Shown piece after piece: positions 9,040-18,205 of a stretch of DNA of 46,109 nt; positions within the stretch are counted from its first letter, which is position 1; every line of letters starts with the position of its first letter. A program made the translations under genes and the position numbers. This DNA is from Corynebacterium kroppenstedtii (lineage in GTDB: Bacteria; Actinomycetota; Actinomycetes; Mycobacteriales; Mycobacteriaceae), in contig NZ_QFRA01000017.1 of assembly GCF_003243515.1 (NCBI RefSeq), positions 1 through 46,109 on the forward strand. Direction: 5' to 3'. The notes beneath the pieces are model-generated. The model was not told where the DNA came from. It was given only the letters and a program-made list of their open reading frames with translations, and searched no databases.

Positions 9040-9617
9040 CAGAAACACCCCATCGACATATTCCATAGCCTAGACAGCAACAAAACTAAACATCATGCCT
9101 GCGCCCTGACCCGCGACAGCAACAAAGTCTTCGACACACCACTGCCACAACGTAAATCCGACCTCACCGAAGTGTTCCACCAGCTCCAGCAGCGTGGCAG
9201 CATCCTCGTGATCATCGACCAGCCCAACACTCTCGACGCAACACCAATTGCTCCAGCCCGTAACTGCAGATATGAAGAGACGGATACCCACCAGGCCAAG
9301 CCATACACAAAGCCACAGATCTCTACCCGAGACGCGCGAAGACAAACAAACGCAACGCCTTCACCATCACCGACACCACCCACACAATGCCCCACACACT
9401 ACATACAATCGACCGCAATCATCAGGTACTTTCCGCACTCAAGATGCTATCCGGCTTCAACGACGACACCACCCGCGATTACACCCGCACAATCAATCAG
9501 CTGCACAGCATCCTCACCCAGATCTACCCCAGCCTAGAACGCCTCTTCGCTGGCAGCGCCCTAACTCGTAGCCCTATCGTAGATTTGCTGATTCACTACA
9601 AGGGGCCCAGGGACTGA
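9040..9617 (+). pseudogene. IS110-family transposase remnant
   Basis: Three reading-frame pieces line up with one IS110 transposase. The first reads SLDSNKTKHHACALTRDSNK, then VLVIIDQPNT-like ILVIIDQPNTLDATPIA (N-terminal DEDD domain). A middle part is scrambled by a frameshift at about 9260-9400. The third, from about 9387, reads MPHTLHTIDRNHQVLSALKM, then RTINQLHSILTQIYPSLERL and IVDLLIHYKGP. The Tnp_20 domain that should follow is missing, so the element is dead and truncated on the right. Confidence 0.8.
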
Positions 9618-9794
9618 CACCAGCCAAGTAGCAACAAGTGCTGAACCGGATGACCAAGCACACACAAAGACCCCACAGTCTGGGACAATGCCGAGGTCGT
9701 GGCAGACGTTCCAGACCTGCTCACTGGCATAGTGTTCTCCCCGGTGGGCAGGTAGGTGATATCCGACATCCCCGCCCGGTTGAGCTCACCTGCA

Positions 9795-10372
9795 TCAAAC
9801 TATCGCTCGACTACATCCGATAGCGTTGATGTGCGGGTGGACTGACTCGGTGTCACCGGGGCATACGCCGGTGGTGAGATCCATTCGATACCCATCTACC
9901 GCATCCGTGTCGCTACCGTTGTACGGTCGAGGACGATCTGGGGGCCGTTCTGTCACTTCGACGGTGATCCGTGGAGCGGCGTAGACCTCTCCAGTGCCAG
10001 AGCAGATTTGGTCCATCCTGGGGTCAACCTTATCGACAAACCTGGTCTGAGGATCGTGACCAGATAGGTGTTGGTTGCTGTGTGTATGCCTATTTTGTCG
10101 TAGTCGGACCGGGAGGCGTTAGGTAGTTGCACTATGCGTGTGATGCTGTAGTTCGCCTTTTTCTGCTGCTGTATTAGTTCGAACTTTTCTGTTCGTGCTG
10201 CTTTGTAGCGACGGTGGCTGCTGTGTTTGACTCATCTATCCAAAAGTTCTGGAGTGATGCCGATCTCCTCGGCGGCTCGGTCTATCGGGCGTGGTGTTTC
10301 AATCACCATTTTAGCGGCCTCATGCTGGTACTGCCGCGTGTGCGTCTTGCGCTGCTGACGCACAATGAACAT
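9795..10372 (-). pseudogene. IS3-family transposase remnant (OrfA plus part of OrfB)
   Basis: On the minus strand from ATG 10372, RQQRKTHTRQYQHEAAKMVI and AAEEIGITPELLDR match the helix-turn-helix start of IS3 OrfA; a TGA replaces the usual Trp. Reading through gives VKHSSHRRYKAARTEKF, KKANYSITRIVQLPNASRS (OrfB start) and, in the frame ending at 9795, GEVYAAPRITVEVTERPP (the YGAPRIT motif). The integrase core with its DDE residues is absent. Multiple stops and frameshifts make it inactive. Confidence 0.72.
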
Positions 10373-10469
10373 CCTCTCCTACTGGCACAGCATCCGTACA
10401 AACAGGGCGCCCACTAAATGAAGATAACCTCATCGATCAATAATACACTTGTACCAAATCCTAAGCTAG

Positions 10470-10853
10470 GATGGAAACATACCAGCATTAGTTACCAAAG
10501 TAAGTAACTCTTTCACGCTAAAAAGAACCTCTTCTATTGAGATCATCGCCGGGATCTTCTCCACACTATCCCTTGGGGCATTTTCATTCCGTGCACTCAA
10601 TGGAAGAATCTACTCAACCATCTTTGTGTTGCTCTCTATGTTACTATTAGGGGCATGGGTGGCTTTTCACTTTAACGCGACATATAGAGCTAAAGTAGGA
10701 ACTTTCGAGATAACATTAGTTATAGTACCTATAATAATCAGCATATTCAGTATTACAAGCGATAGAGTTTTAGAGATCGGACTATCAGCAGTCTTACCGA
10801 TCGTAAGTATCGTATACTACACCCTATACTTCGTTCACCTACGGAAACGGTAA
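10470..10853 (+). CDS. small four-helix membrane protein, start unclear
   Basis: An AT-rich open frame runs from 10470 (just after a TAG) to a TAA at 10851-10853. It encodes four hydrophobic helices: SIEIIAGIFSTLSLGAFSF, then IYSTIFVLLSMLLLGAWVAF, TFEITLVIVPIIISIFSIT and a last one around IGLSAVLPIVSIVYYTLYFV, ending HLRKR. No ATG, GTG or TTG is in frame before the GTG at 10626, which falls inside helix 2, so the natural start is probably lost or upstream of a frameshift. The family is not recognised. Base composition is clearly lower in GC than the core genes, pointing to transfer. It faces the broken secreted-protein gene at 11165-11756; an immunity role is only a guess. Confidence 0.45.
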   Translation, partial: DGNIPALVTKVSNSFTLKRTSSIEIIAGIFSTLSLGAFSFRALNGRIYSTIFVLLSMLLLGAWVAFHFNATYRAKVGTFEITLVIVPIIISIFSITSDRVLEIGLSAVLPIVSIVYYTLYFVHLRKR

Positions 10854-11110
10854 ATAATGAGCAGGGATAGGGATCTAAATATAGTAATCCACCGCCCGTA
10901 CTTTCTTCAAATATTTTCCTATCCCACCCGAGTTATGTAGCCATATTATGAATATCATACTCAATAATCTAGAAGTCTTTCGATCGACACGTTCTCGACA
11001 GCTAAATACTCGCTAACACAGTCCTCATCCATCCACTCAAGAGATTTATAAAAGGGTAAGCTCGATCTGCTTGACTTTCAGCATTCCGCGCACAGGACTT
11101 TAATCGCTAT
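10854..11110. other. AT-rich intergenic stretch
   Basis: No coding frame, RNA gene or clear repeat could be supported here; only the terminator of the minus-strand relic begins at its right edge. Confidence 0.5.
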
Positions 11111-11139
11111 AAAAGCCCTGCACGAAACCGCGCAAGGCT
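11111..11139 (-). terminator. intrinsic terminator of the secreted-protein relic
   Basis: On the minus strand AGCCTTGCGC pairs with GTGCAGGGCT (ten pairs including two G-U) around a six-base loop, followed by TTTTAT. It lies 26 bases past the restored stop of the relic at 11165. Confidence 0.65.
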
Positions 11140-11164
11140 TGAATGTTAAGTAGTCATGCCTCTT

Positions 11165-11756
11165 TTATTCTGCCCACTTACACCATGCAGCAGCAACAGT
11201 AAGGGATGCAGCGAGACCTACACCCCATCTTTAGCAGCCGAAGCGCCAACTGTCGTGTCTATTACTTTAGCTGCTTCTGACCAAAGCTTTTTCTCAATTA
11301 TCTCTTTGTAGGCACCAGCAAACAATCCAGTTAATCCACCAAATCCAGCCTTATCAAGAACACACTTAGTTTATTCACTCATTTCATACGGCGTTATGTC
11401 AGTAGATTGATTCTTCTTCCCAGCTGCAGTTAGACGGTCTATCTCAGCCTGAATTTCATCATCCTGATCTTTACCAAGTTTGTTCTTCGCTTTACTGTAG
11501 TCAAAGATATACTGTCCAGATTCGTTCTGACTCATCGCTCCTTGAAAATTTTTCTCAACTATCGGAGTTAGCTCCTTTGCGGTCTCTTTCTACTCAGCGG
11601 TCAAATCTTTGTCATCAACTCGATTCACATAAGTGACCATCTCCGCTTGAGTAAATTCCATTCAGATGCAAAAGCAGCTGGGACAGCTCCCGCAGTCATC
11701 GACAAAGCAATAGTCAAAGTGAGTGCCGTAATATAGCTTCTCGGCTTACATTTCAT
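11165..11756 (-). pseudogene. secreted small-protein relic, possibly bacteriocin-like
   Basis: ATG 11756 follows a good ribosome site (AAGGGAGAA) and encodes a clean signal peptide, MKCKPRSYITALTLTIALSM, then AGAVPAAFA. The mature part has a frameshift right after SE, then EFTQAEMVTYVNRVDDKDLT, a TAG, a Lys/Glu-rich region (FDYSKAKNKLGKDQDDEIQA), a TAA, then CVLDKAGFGGLTGLFAGAYK, and after another frameshift GLAASLTVAAAWCKWAE. About 196 residues if repaired. A charged middle followed by a Gly/Ala-rich segment bounded by two cysteines resembles secreted peptide bacteriocins or colonisation factors, but no family could be named. At least four lesions make it dead. Confidence 0.55.
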
Positions 11757-11954
11757 CAGTTTTTCTCCCTTAGGTCACGAGATATTTTCAAATAGTCTCA
11801 CCTAACCAAAATGATATACCTCCACCAAAGAGATGGTCCAGGACTTGTGGTTTTTACCCCCTCACGCGGTGATTGAAGTAATATTTTCACCCGGATTTAT
11901 CTCAACCTCGGAAAACGTTTTCATTCCAGAGATGAATGAACGAGCAGATGACTT

Positions 11955-12420
11955 TCATAAGTCGCCTTTACAACGTCTTGCGGGGGAATGACCATCCATC
12001 AAGAAGACAACAACTCCCGTAAGACCCACAACCACCCTTTCCTTGAGGTAGTTGTACAAACTTGTGCAACCTATCCCCAGGTGACGTGGGATCTCTGCGT
12101 TCGACACCCCAAGTCGTCTCAATTCCCCGCATGAGATCTGCCCCCACCGTGCACGCCTCTTGTACAGACCACGTGCCTCCGCCCGAACACCCCCTTTCCG
12201 CCTGACGCTCACAAACAATAGAACACTCAACCTCCGCGACTGCGGCCAACAACCCCACCAAGAACTTTCCCACCGGTGTAAAATCCTCCAACTAGACCTG
12301 TCCTTTTTTCATGACTTTCACCGACACTCGACGGTGCAGTAGCTCTTTAGCGATGGAGTGCAGCTCAATCAACAACATTACGTACCGATCCATCAAAATA
12401 AACACCAAATAATCACCCGC
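11955..12420 (-). pseudogene. serine resolvase/invertase remnant
   Basis: Minus-strand pieces match a Tn3-type serine recombinase. LHSIAKELLHRRVSVKV (catalytic-domain helix) is followed after a stop by TPVGKFLVGLLAAVAEVECS (the conserved TPxGK...AxAExER region). After a frameshift come RRKGGVRAEA and the C-terminal helix-turn-helix LGVSNAEIPRHLGIGCTSLY. The N-terminal part carrying the active-site serine was not found. A relic of a transposon or integrative element that fits the surrounding IS debris. Confidence 0.68.
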
Positions 12421-12429
12421 ACGGACATA

Positions 12430-13100
12430 ACAGAACACATCGCTACGTCCCCCAGGAAGCTTCCTAGATTCCCACTACTCTTATCCGTAAAGTAGGGGAA
12501 GGCCTTTTCTGCTTTGAGTTAGGCAACCTGCCGATCCAAATTCCTATTCGCCGGGACTCACCCGAGCGCAACCCGCTTTTCTACCCAAAAATCAGCTCAG
12601 ATTGTTCAACGATACGTTGAGGTGGTGACAGTTCTGTTCATTTATTCATCAACCCCACCCTAGGGAACGGAAGACCCTGCCGTCCACAAAGTTTTCATTT
12701 GAAGTGTGCCTAGCGACATACACCTATTTGGGCAGGGAAATTGAAGCCATTGGCGTCTTGCCGCTTGTATGATGAACTTCGGCTAGTCTGGTGAGATGCG
12801 CGTCATCGTCGACATCGTAGTAAGGCTCCAGAATTCTGGAAAACAGGCTACAGAGAGCGTTAATGTCGCTCTGGGAGGACCATTCGATGGCGAAGTCATT
12901 GGTCATAGATTGTCGTCTTCCTGCGCTGACAGATAGGCGACTGCAGTATTACCGAACTACTGCTCAGCACTTATACATCTTGAACTTGAACAAATTCAAT
13001 CACTTTCTATCACGGTCGTGACTTATATGAAATGGGTGACACACCTTACCGTTTGACTCAAGTTTCTATCTGATATCTCGGGGACCTTAAAGGGGGTTAC
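12430..13100. other. stretch without a supported gene
   Basis: A 60-codon minus-strand frame at 12724-12906 begins MTNDFAIEWSSQSDINALCS after a GGAAG ribosome-site-like sequence; it faintly resembles the start of a GNAT acetyltransferase but then stops, so it is at most an N-terminal scrap. Nothing else could be supported. Confidence 0.35.
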
Positions 13101-13102
13101 CA

Positions 13103-13165
13103 ATGTTTGAACTTTTGGACAAGCTTATTGTCGGGGCAACTAGGGAGCATAGAAAGCTTAGTTAG
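13103..13165 (+). CDS. possible 20-residue peptide upstream of the ABC-F relic
   Basis: ATG 13103 sits about ten bases after an AAAGGGGG tract that could be a ribosome site. The frame reads MFELLDKLIVGATREHRKLS and stops at TAG 13163-13165. It may be a leader peptide of the downstream drug-resistance-like cassette or the broken start of another gene. No homology is recognised. Confidence 0.25.
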   Translation: MFELLDKLIVGATREHRKLS

Positions 13166-13209
13166 CACATCAGCTAAGCACGTCCAGAGTCACTCAAGCT
13201 GCGATCATT

Positions 13210-13225
13210 TATCACAAGTGTGATA
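13210..13225. promoter_or_regulatory. palindromic operator overlapping a -10 box
   Basis: TATCACA-AG-TGTGATA is a perfect 7-bp inverted repeat. The -10-like TATACT at 13224-13229 overlaps its end, and the ABC-F start codon is at 13238, so the transcript would be nearly leaderless. A TetR gene lies downstream in the same operon; this is a natural place for autorepression, now probably purposeless. Confidence 0.5.
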
Positions 13226-13237
13226 TACTTAGCCTTT

Positions 13238-13924
13238 ATGGCCTACATTAAGGCACAGTCAGTTAGCTACACGTTGGCCGACAGCTGGTTCCTGTTCCGT
13301 GATGTCTCGTTTCGTACCGGCTCTCATGAATGGGTGACGGTCCTTGGTGGGAACGGAACTGGGAAATCGCGCTTCATTCGTCTTCTAGCAGTTAGCCGAG
13401 ATGATTCAGCCCTTGACGGTGTATCTGTAATCGATATGCAAGCAGGCCCGGTGGCACACAGCGGTAGTGTCCGGCTAGGTGCCCGTATTCGTCCGGGGTG
13501 GTTTGCTCAAGCGCTTGGACGACCTACATGGACGCAGGTTGGTCTCAATGCTGCATCCAGGTGACACATACCGACATGGGATGCAACAAGAAGAGTCGTC
13601 TCGAGTGTTAGCTCGCTACGGACTCGCACGTTCTGCCGAACAGAATTTTGATTCCGTGTCCGGGGGGCAACATGCACGCTTCCAGGTTCTTCTACTCGAG
13701 CTTAGTGGTGCGACAATGTTGCTTCTCGTTGAACCAACTGACAATGTCGACTTACAGTCCGCGGAAGCCCTTCAGCGTGCGCTTAGAAGCTAGGACGAAC
13801 GGTTCTTGTTATTACCCATGATCGGTGGTTGGCCAGCTTCTTGGTGTTTTTTGGGAGTCGCCAGGCGTACGAGACCGACCATCCTATATGGGACGAATCT
13901 GCCAATAAGGAAATGAAAGATTAA
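13238..13924 (+). pseudogene. ABC-F ATPase, internally deleted and frameshifted
   Basis: MAYIKAQSVSYTLADSWFLF starts a typical ABC-F first domain, with Walker A as GGNGTGKS (normally GPNGTGKS). Soon after, GARIRPGWFAQ belongs to the second domain, so the region from the first domain's Q loop to the second Walker A is deleted. After a frameshift come the signature VSGGQHARFQVLLLELSGAT and Walker B LLLVEPTDNVDLQSAEALQR (Asp replaced by Val). A second frameshift leads to TVLVITHDRWLASF, and it ends at TAA 13922-13924. ABC-F proteins act on the ribosome; many give antibiotic resistance. Three lesions plus the Walker B change make it inactive. TetR begins four bases downstream. Confidence 0.75.
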
Positions 13925-13927
13925 CAC

Positions 13928-14525
13928 ATGCCTGCACGAATAGACGCAAAAGAGCGTCGCCAATATGTAATCGACGCTGCGTTTCGTTTAATCGAAGCAG
14001 AGGGACTCGAAGGGCTTACTCTAAGAAAGGTGGCTGCTGAAGCTGACCTCACATAGGTTCGATACGGCACTTTTTGATGGGCAAGAAGATTTATTGACCA
14101 CGGCAGCTCAGGAAGTCGGAAATTGGATGGGGCGACGACTAATGCACCATCCGGTCGAGCAGTTGAGTGGACTCGAAGGTGAAGAAGCGCTAACCGCTTT
14201 ACAAGACCTCCTCGAGCAAGTCCTCCCCGTAGATGAGGAGCGGCGGAGGGAATCAATTGTAGTAATTGAGCTCATACATGCCTCAAGAACACAGCCGGTA
14301 TTTGCAGCATCTGCTTCGCAGATGGCGAGCGATCTTTATGACATTATTGCTGCTGCATTAGCTTCTCTCAAAATCCCCAATCCCAGTGCAGCCGCCCGAC
14401 AAGTTTCAGTTCTCATTGGTGGCCTGACGCTCGACGCTGTCACTCCTCATGGAGCCCTAACCGTGTATCAACTGCGGTCGACTCTGAGGGATGCGTTACG
14501 TAACTTTCTTAATGCGGAAAGGTAA
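13928..14525 (+). pseudogene. TetR/AcrR regulator, stop-interrupted and frameshifted
   Basis: ATG 13928 encodes ARIDAKERRQYVIDAAFRL and LEGLTLRKVAAEADLT (the TetR helix-turn-helix). A TAG follows at 14054-14056 (codon 43) where a recognition-helix residue should be. Downstream, in another frame, YFDGQEDLL-like FDGQEDLLTTAAQEVGNWMG begins the ligand-binding domain, which stays open to TAA 14525. The gene is set between the ABC-F and MFS genes with gaps of only a few bases, so it was probably the repressor of that cassette. Confidence 0.78.
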
Positions 14526-14529
14526 TTTG

Positions 14530-15254
14530 ATGCCTGCATGACTTTTGACTCTTCTTGCCACGGGGTTCGTTCTGTATACGGATGACTATGTCATCGCCGG
14601 AATCTTACCGGAGCTTGCCGCTGACTTGGGAATAAGCGAATCTTATGCAGGGCAGCTCCAGACGCTGAGTTCGGGGCCTATTTTGCTTGGTTTGCTTGCG
14701 AATTGTGCACTGATGACTGGGTCTATAATGATGTTGACATACCTTTCTTCCTATCTCGATGCGACAAGCTCAGCTGGAGTTAATGTGCGGGCATTCTCTT
14801 TTAGCCTGTCGGGTGTAGCTGGCATTGTTGGGCTGTGGTTGGGTGGTATCGCATCTGATCGATGGGGGCAGGCCATCCCCTGAGTATCGGAATTGGCGGT
14901 ATTGTCTCCTCGATGGTCGCGTTGTGGTTTCTATGGTTGGGGCGTCCTGCGCCAGTCTCTGTGGTTGTCTTCGTTGTGACCGCGTGGGGTGGTTTAGTGT
15001 TCTGGAACTCTCCGGCCATTCAGGCCCGGTTGTATGTACTGGCCGGAGCCGTAGCACCACAGGCGCTGGCATTAAATACGTCGGGGACCTATCTTGGTGT
15101 TTCGATCGGTGCCGCTGTTGGGGGGTTTACGCTTGCGGTAAATGGTGTTGGGGCGTTGCCTTTGGTGGCGGCGGGTTGTGGTCTCATCGCGTTGACCTTG
15201 ATGAAATGTGCACGTTGCCTGGAAAAGCAAGCCCAGGATAACGCAAGCAACTAG
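14530..15254 (+). pseudogene. MFS drug-efflux transporter, truncated relic
   Basis: ATG 14530 is followed three codons later by TGA, then LLTLLATGFVLYTDDYVIAG (TM1) and ILPELAADLGISESYAGQLQ (TM2 of the DHA1/AraJ type). The region for about TM3-TM6 is deleted: the frame jumps to MLTYLSSYLDATSSAGVNVR, typical of the second half. A frameshift at the GGGGG run near 14865-14869 (one more G would restore the frame) leads into the last four helices, through LYVLAGAVAPQALALNTSGT to a stop at 15254. Efflux is not expected. Confidence 0.75.
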
Positions 15255-15389
15255 TTGCTTTGAGTACCTTTTTCATGACGACGCTCAGCTGCGGAGGCTG
15301 AGTTATACGGCTATATGCTAGTGCGGTGCATAGCCTGACGTTCCGGAAAACCGACGTACTTATCATTAGAGAACCCTGTCGTACTTTTT

Positions 15390-15421
15390 GAACCAATTGC
15401 GAGGCGAGGCGCAATTGGTTC
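15390..15421. repeat. perfect 12-bp stem-loop
   Basis: GAACCAATTGCG (15390-15401) and CGCAATTGGTTC (15410-15421) pair perfectly around the loop AGGCGAGG. It lies in about 400 bases with no supported gene (15255-15655). No T run follows the stem on the plus strand (TTGACA comes next). It may be a hairpin terminator of odd type, a transposon end or a replication/transfer site. Confidence 0.6.
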
Positions 15422-15655
15422 TTGACATGTTCGGTGGAAAAAGTCGAGCTCGGCACCGTGCGGCGGATGCAGTGGTCCACCACCAAGCGTCTTCACGAGG
15501 CATTGGACAACACCACCCCACACGAGGAGAAAACAACTATTATCTCCCGAGCCCATCCGTATAGGGACATAGAAGAAAAACACAGCACACCTCAGGAACC
15601 CTCGAGTATAATTCAAAACATTGACCATATCCCTCACGTGAATCCGTGATCAAGA

Positions 15656-16306
15656 TCAACCATTACTGTTTTCCGCTGTTCCCCTTAATCGCTTGTATTC
15701 CGCGTACGTCTTGGGGCCAGGTTGTTTCTTTAGCCAGCGCCACTCTTGCTGAACCTCATCTCGTGTCATTTCACTGTTCACCGGGTCAGCTCTCAGATCC
15801 GTAATGAAGTTATTCATCCGTGCAGAAGGAACCTGCGGCAGCCTTCCTTTCTGATGCATGAGCTTGCTCAGGTGATCGACCACGTCCTGATATGTAAAGA
15901 CCGCTTGACGTTCCTGTTGTTTTCTCCTCCAATCGTTGAGCCAGTACCACTGACCAGACTTCTTTTTAATGCCTGGTGAGGAACTACGCACCGCATCGAG
16001 AAGAAACTCCTTGGTTTCCTTGTCATCCACATAGTTTCGGACCTGTTCATCCAGGGCTAGTCTGTCTCTTTCTTCTCCTTTGTTTCTTGGCAAAGTCGGC
16101 TGACTAGCTGGAACCACACCTGTCTCAAGAAACGATCTAATCAGATCTTCAACCTCGAACTTTCTACGGTTTCCTACAGAAATGCCGACCTCCCGGGCAA
16201 ACCGTTTCAGCTCTGCAGCGTAAAAGTAACCATCATCGAATTCCTTTACGCTCATCTTCCGTCGCAGCTCAGCGGTGCCACGCTTCTGCGTTGGTTGCAC
16301 ACTCAA
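15656..16306 (-). CDS. SAP-domain-like protein
   Basis: 216 residues from TTG 16306, behind an AAGGGGAAG ribosome site. The N-terminal part (MSVKEFDDGYFYAAELKRFA, then GNRRKFEVEDLIRSFLETG) has the helix-extended-helix pattern of SAP domains, which bind nucleic acid. A basic middle (KKKSGQWYWLNDWRRKQQER) and a tail (DEVQQEWRWLKKQPGPKTYA) follow. It is soluble with no signal peptide. No enzymatic motif is seen. It appears intact among broken genes. The role is unknown; SAP-like proteins of this size occur in accessory regions of Firmicutes and actinobacteria. Confidence 0.6.
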   Translation of the reverse strand: MSVQPTQKRGTAELRRKMSVKEFDDGYFYAAELKRFAREVGISVGNRRKFEVEDLIRSFLETGVVPASQPTLPRNKGEERDRLALDEQVRNYVDDKETKEFLLDAVRSSSPGIKKKSGQWYWLNDWRRKQQERQAVFTYQDVVDHLSKLMHQKGRLPQVPSARMNNFITDLRADPVNSEMTRDEVQQEWRWLKKQPGPKTYAEYKRLRGTAENSNG

Positions 16307-16472
16307 AGGTCTTCCCCTTTCTTAGAATCTTAGGAACAGGTCTCCTTAGTCAAAGGGGTTAAGAATCGATCGTGGGCCACGTTCTTGGAACATGGCTGTC
16401 TCACTCCTTCGTATGTTTTGTACTGTTTTCATCCATAGGATGAGTTTAGTGAGTTACTTTACCACCAAGTTT

Positions 16473-16940
16473 TTATCCCTTTGGGGTCTTCCGGAAAGGG
16501 TTTTGCTGTAGCCTTTGAAAAATGGGGCATCGCGGTTTATGGAACTCGATGTTTGCGTCCTCCAATCGACTACGGAAACATTCTGCCGCCTCGATCACGT
16601 ACCTGCTATGAAATGCAGCTCCGACCCCCGGCACAACGGCGTGTCCAGGCCCTAGGGAGTTAACTGCTAATTCCAGTTCGTAGGTTCGGCCAGAAGAGCC
16701 TGCAAAGACAAGCTGGCTAGGCAAATTGATTGAAGACGTATCGAAGTCGACAAACTCTCCGGCAACAAGTTCTAAGACAGCTTCTGTAACAGAGATATTA
16801 GGTTGCGACCGTACCCCTATGGAGGCTTGGCCATTAGGAACTTGGGACATACAGCGCCCGCTGTCAAAGGCAATCCAGAGACCTGTGGCAAAATCAATAA
16901 CCCCGCCGTCGTCGTGGACCTTGCCCTTATTCAAACACAT
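16473..16940 (-). pseudogene. fragment of malonyl-CoA:ACP acyltransferase (FabD/PKS AT type)
   Basis: 155 codons match the second half of an AT domain. GVIDFATGLWIAFDSGRCMS corresponds to the helix after the GHSxG serine. It is followed by QVPNGQASIGV (usually VPxGxGAM), then SSINLPSQLVFAGSSGRTYE (the NxPxQxVxxG strand), then GAAFHSRYVIEAAECFRSRL, which carries the catalytic His of GAFHSR, and IEFHKPRCPIFQ. The GHSxGE nucleophile region is missing and the C-terminus ends early in NPFRKTPKG. The frame is undamaged inside the fragment, but the enzyme cannot work. FAS or polyketide origin cannot be told apart. Corynebacteria usually rely on type I FAS, so a stand-alone AT would be an import. Confidence 0.55.
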
Positions 16941-17390
16941 TTAAAAGGTTCACGCTGACAATGACGACATCTACAGCGTGCGCGCAATGTGGCATACTCC
17001 TCGCCCCGACAAAACCAATATCAACCCGAAACAAACCACTCAGCCAACACGCCTGGCCAGGCTGGCCGACGTTGCTGACCAAAACAAAAGTTAAGGGCAC
17101 TCACCTGTCACCACCCGCATACCTCACCTGCCTAATCCACCCCGGACCTGGTCAACAGTGAGTGAAAAACACCGACACACAACAGGCTGTGCACTTTCCG
17201 TCGATTATCGCCCGCAAGAGGCGCTCAACGATAGTTCGATGGGAACCCAGAATGAGAGCTTCTACAGTGTGTGATTCATGGGCGCGAGACGCGTGGATTT
17301 TCCCTTATTAAAAGTAACCTAACTGGAGTTATCCTAAACCGTCGGGGATGCCTAGGTCCTTGCTTTTCACCCCGTCGGCAGCCACCAAAA
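16941..17390. other. intergenic stretch at the right edge of the island
   Basis: No gene could be supported. A short frame at 16961-17161 has low-complexity Thr/Pro content and looks non-coding. A half-site resembling the iron box (AGTAACCTAACT near 17314) is seen but is not placed upstream of a gene. Confidence 0.4.
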
Positions 17391-18179
17391 CTACTGATAC
17401 GGTACCGGCAATACCCGGCCGGTTTCGGGATCTTGCACGCTCAAGCAGCCGATGCCGAAGACGTCGGAAACTAGCTCCGTGGACATCACCTCATCGGTAT
17501 CCCCCGCTGCCACCACTTCCCCATCACGCATCGCCACGATGTGATCAGCAAAGCGCGCCGCATGTGTCATATCGTGCACGACCATGACCACGGTGCGGCC
17601 AGCAGCATTCAGTTCCTTCACTAGATCCAAAATCGCGATCTGGTAGGCGGGGTCTAGATAGGTGGTCGGCTCGTCCAAAAGCAACACCGGGGTTTGTTGC
17701 GCCACCGTCATCGCCACCCACACCCGTTGGCGCTGGCCACCGGATAGTTCTGTGACAAGCTCGTCCAGCAGCCCGGCCACCCCAGCCTTATACGCCGCCT
17801 CTTCGATAGCCTCATGGTCACGGTCACTCAGCGACGCAAAGGCACCGGTATAGGGATAGCGCCCATACGCAACCACCTCCCTAACCGTGACCCCCTCCGG
17901 CGTCACAGGCTGCTGCGGCAAAAAAGCCACATGGCGGGCAAACTCCCGGGGCGAAAGGTCGCGGATCGAGGTCTCCCCCACGCGCACGCATCCCGCAGAC
18001 AGCGCCTGCTGCCGCCCCAACGCGCGAAGCAAGGTGGACTTACCACAACCATTTGGCCCGATCAGAGCGGTAATTTTTCCCGCCGGAGCCTTCACACTCA
18101 CATCCTGTAGGATCGCGGGCCCACCGTAACCAACCGTGATGGATTCCGCGCTCAGTTGTTCCGCTTGGTCCTTCGTCAC
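17391..18179 (-). CDS. iron-chelate/heme ABC transporter ATPase (FecE/HmuV-like)
   Basis: 262 residues from GTG 18179, behind AGAGGAAA; the frame is open farther upstream but without support. Walker A is GPNGCGKST, Q loop FLPQQPVTPEG, signature LSGGQRQRVWVAM, Walker B VLLLDEPTTYLD and H loop MVVHDMTHAARF. These are typical of siderophore/heme ATPases. It is last in the order lipoprotein, permease, permease, ATPase. It would power uptake of a chelate across the membrane with the two FecCD-type permeases just upstream, both of which carry frameshifts. Confidence 0.9.
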   Translation of the reverse strand: MTKDQAEQLSAESITVGYGGPAILQDVSVKAPAGKITALIGPNGCGKSTLLRALGRQQALSAGCVRVGETSIRDLSPREFARHVAFLPQQPVTPEGVTVREVVAYGRYPYTGAFASLSDRDHEAIEEAAYKAGVAGLLDELVTELSGGQRQRVWVAMTVAQQTPVLLLDEPTTYLDPAYQIAILDLVKELNAAGRTVVMVVHDMTHAARFADHIVAMRDGEVVAAGDTDEVMSTELVSDVFGIGCLSVQDPETGRVLPVPYQ

Positions 18180-18205
18180 CGGTTTTCCTCTTTCTTTAGC
18201 ACCCG

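Noticed and set aside
17300..17330. Iron-box-like AGTAACCTAACT near 17314.
   Set aside because: Only one half-site and located downstream of the ATPase, not in front of a gene.
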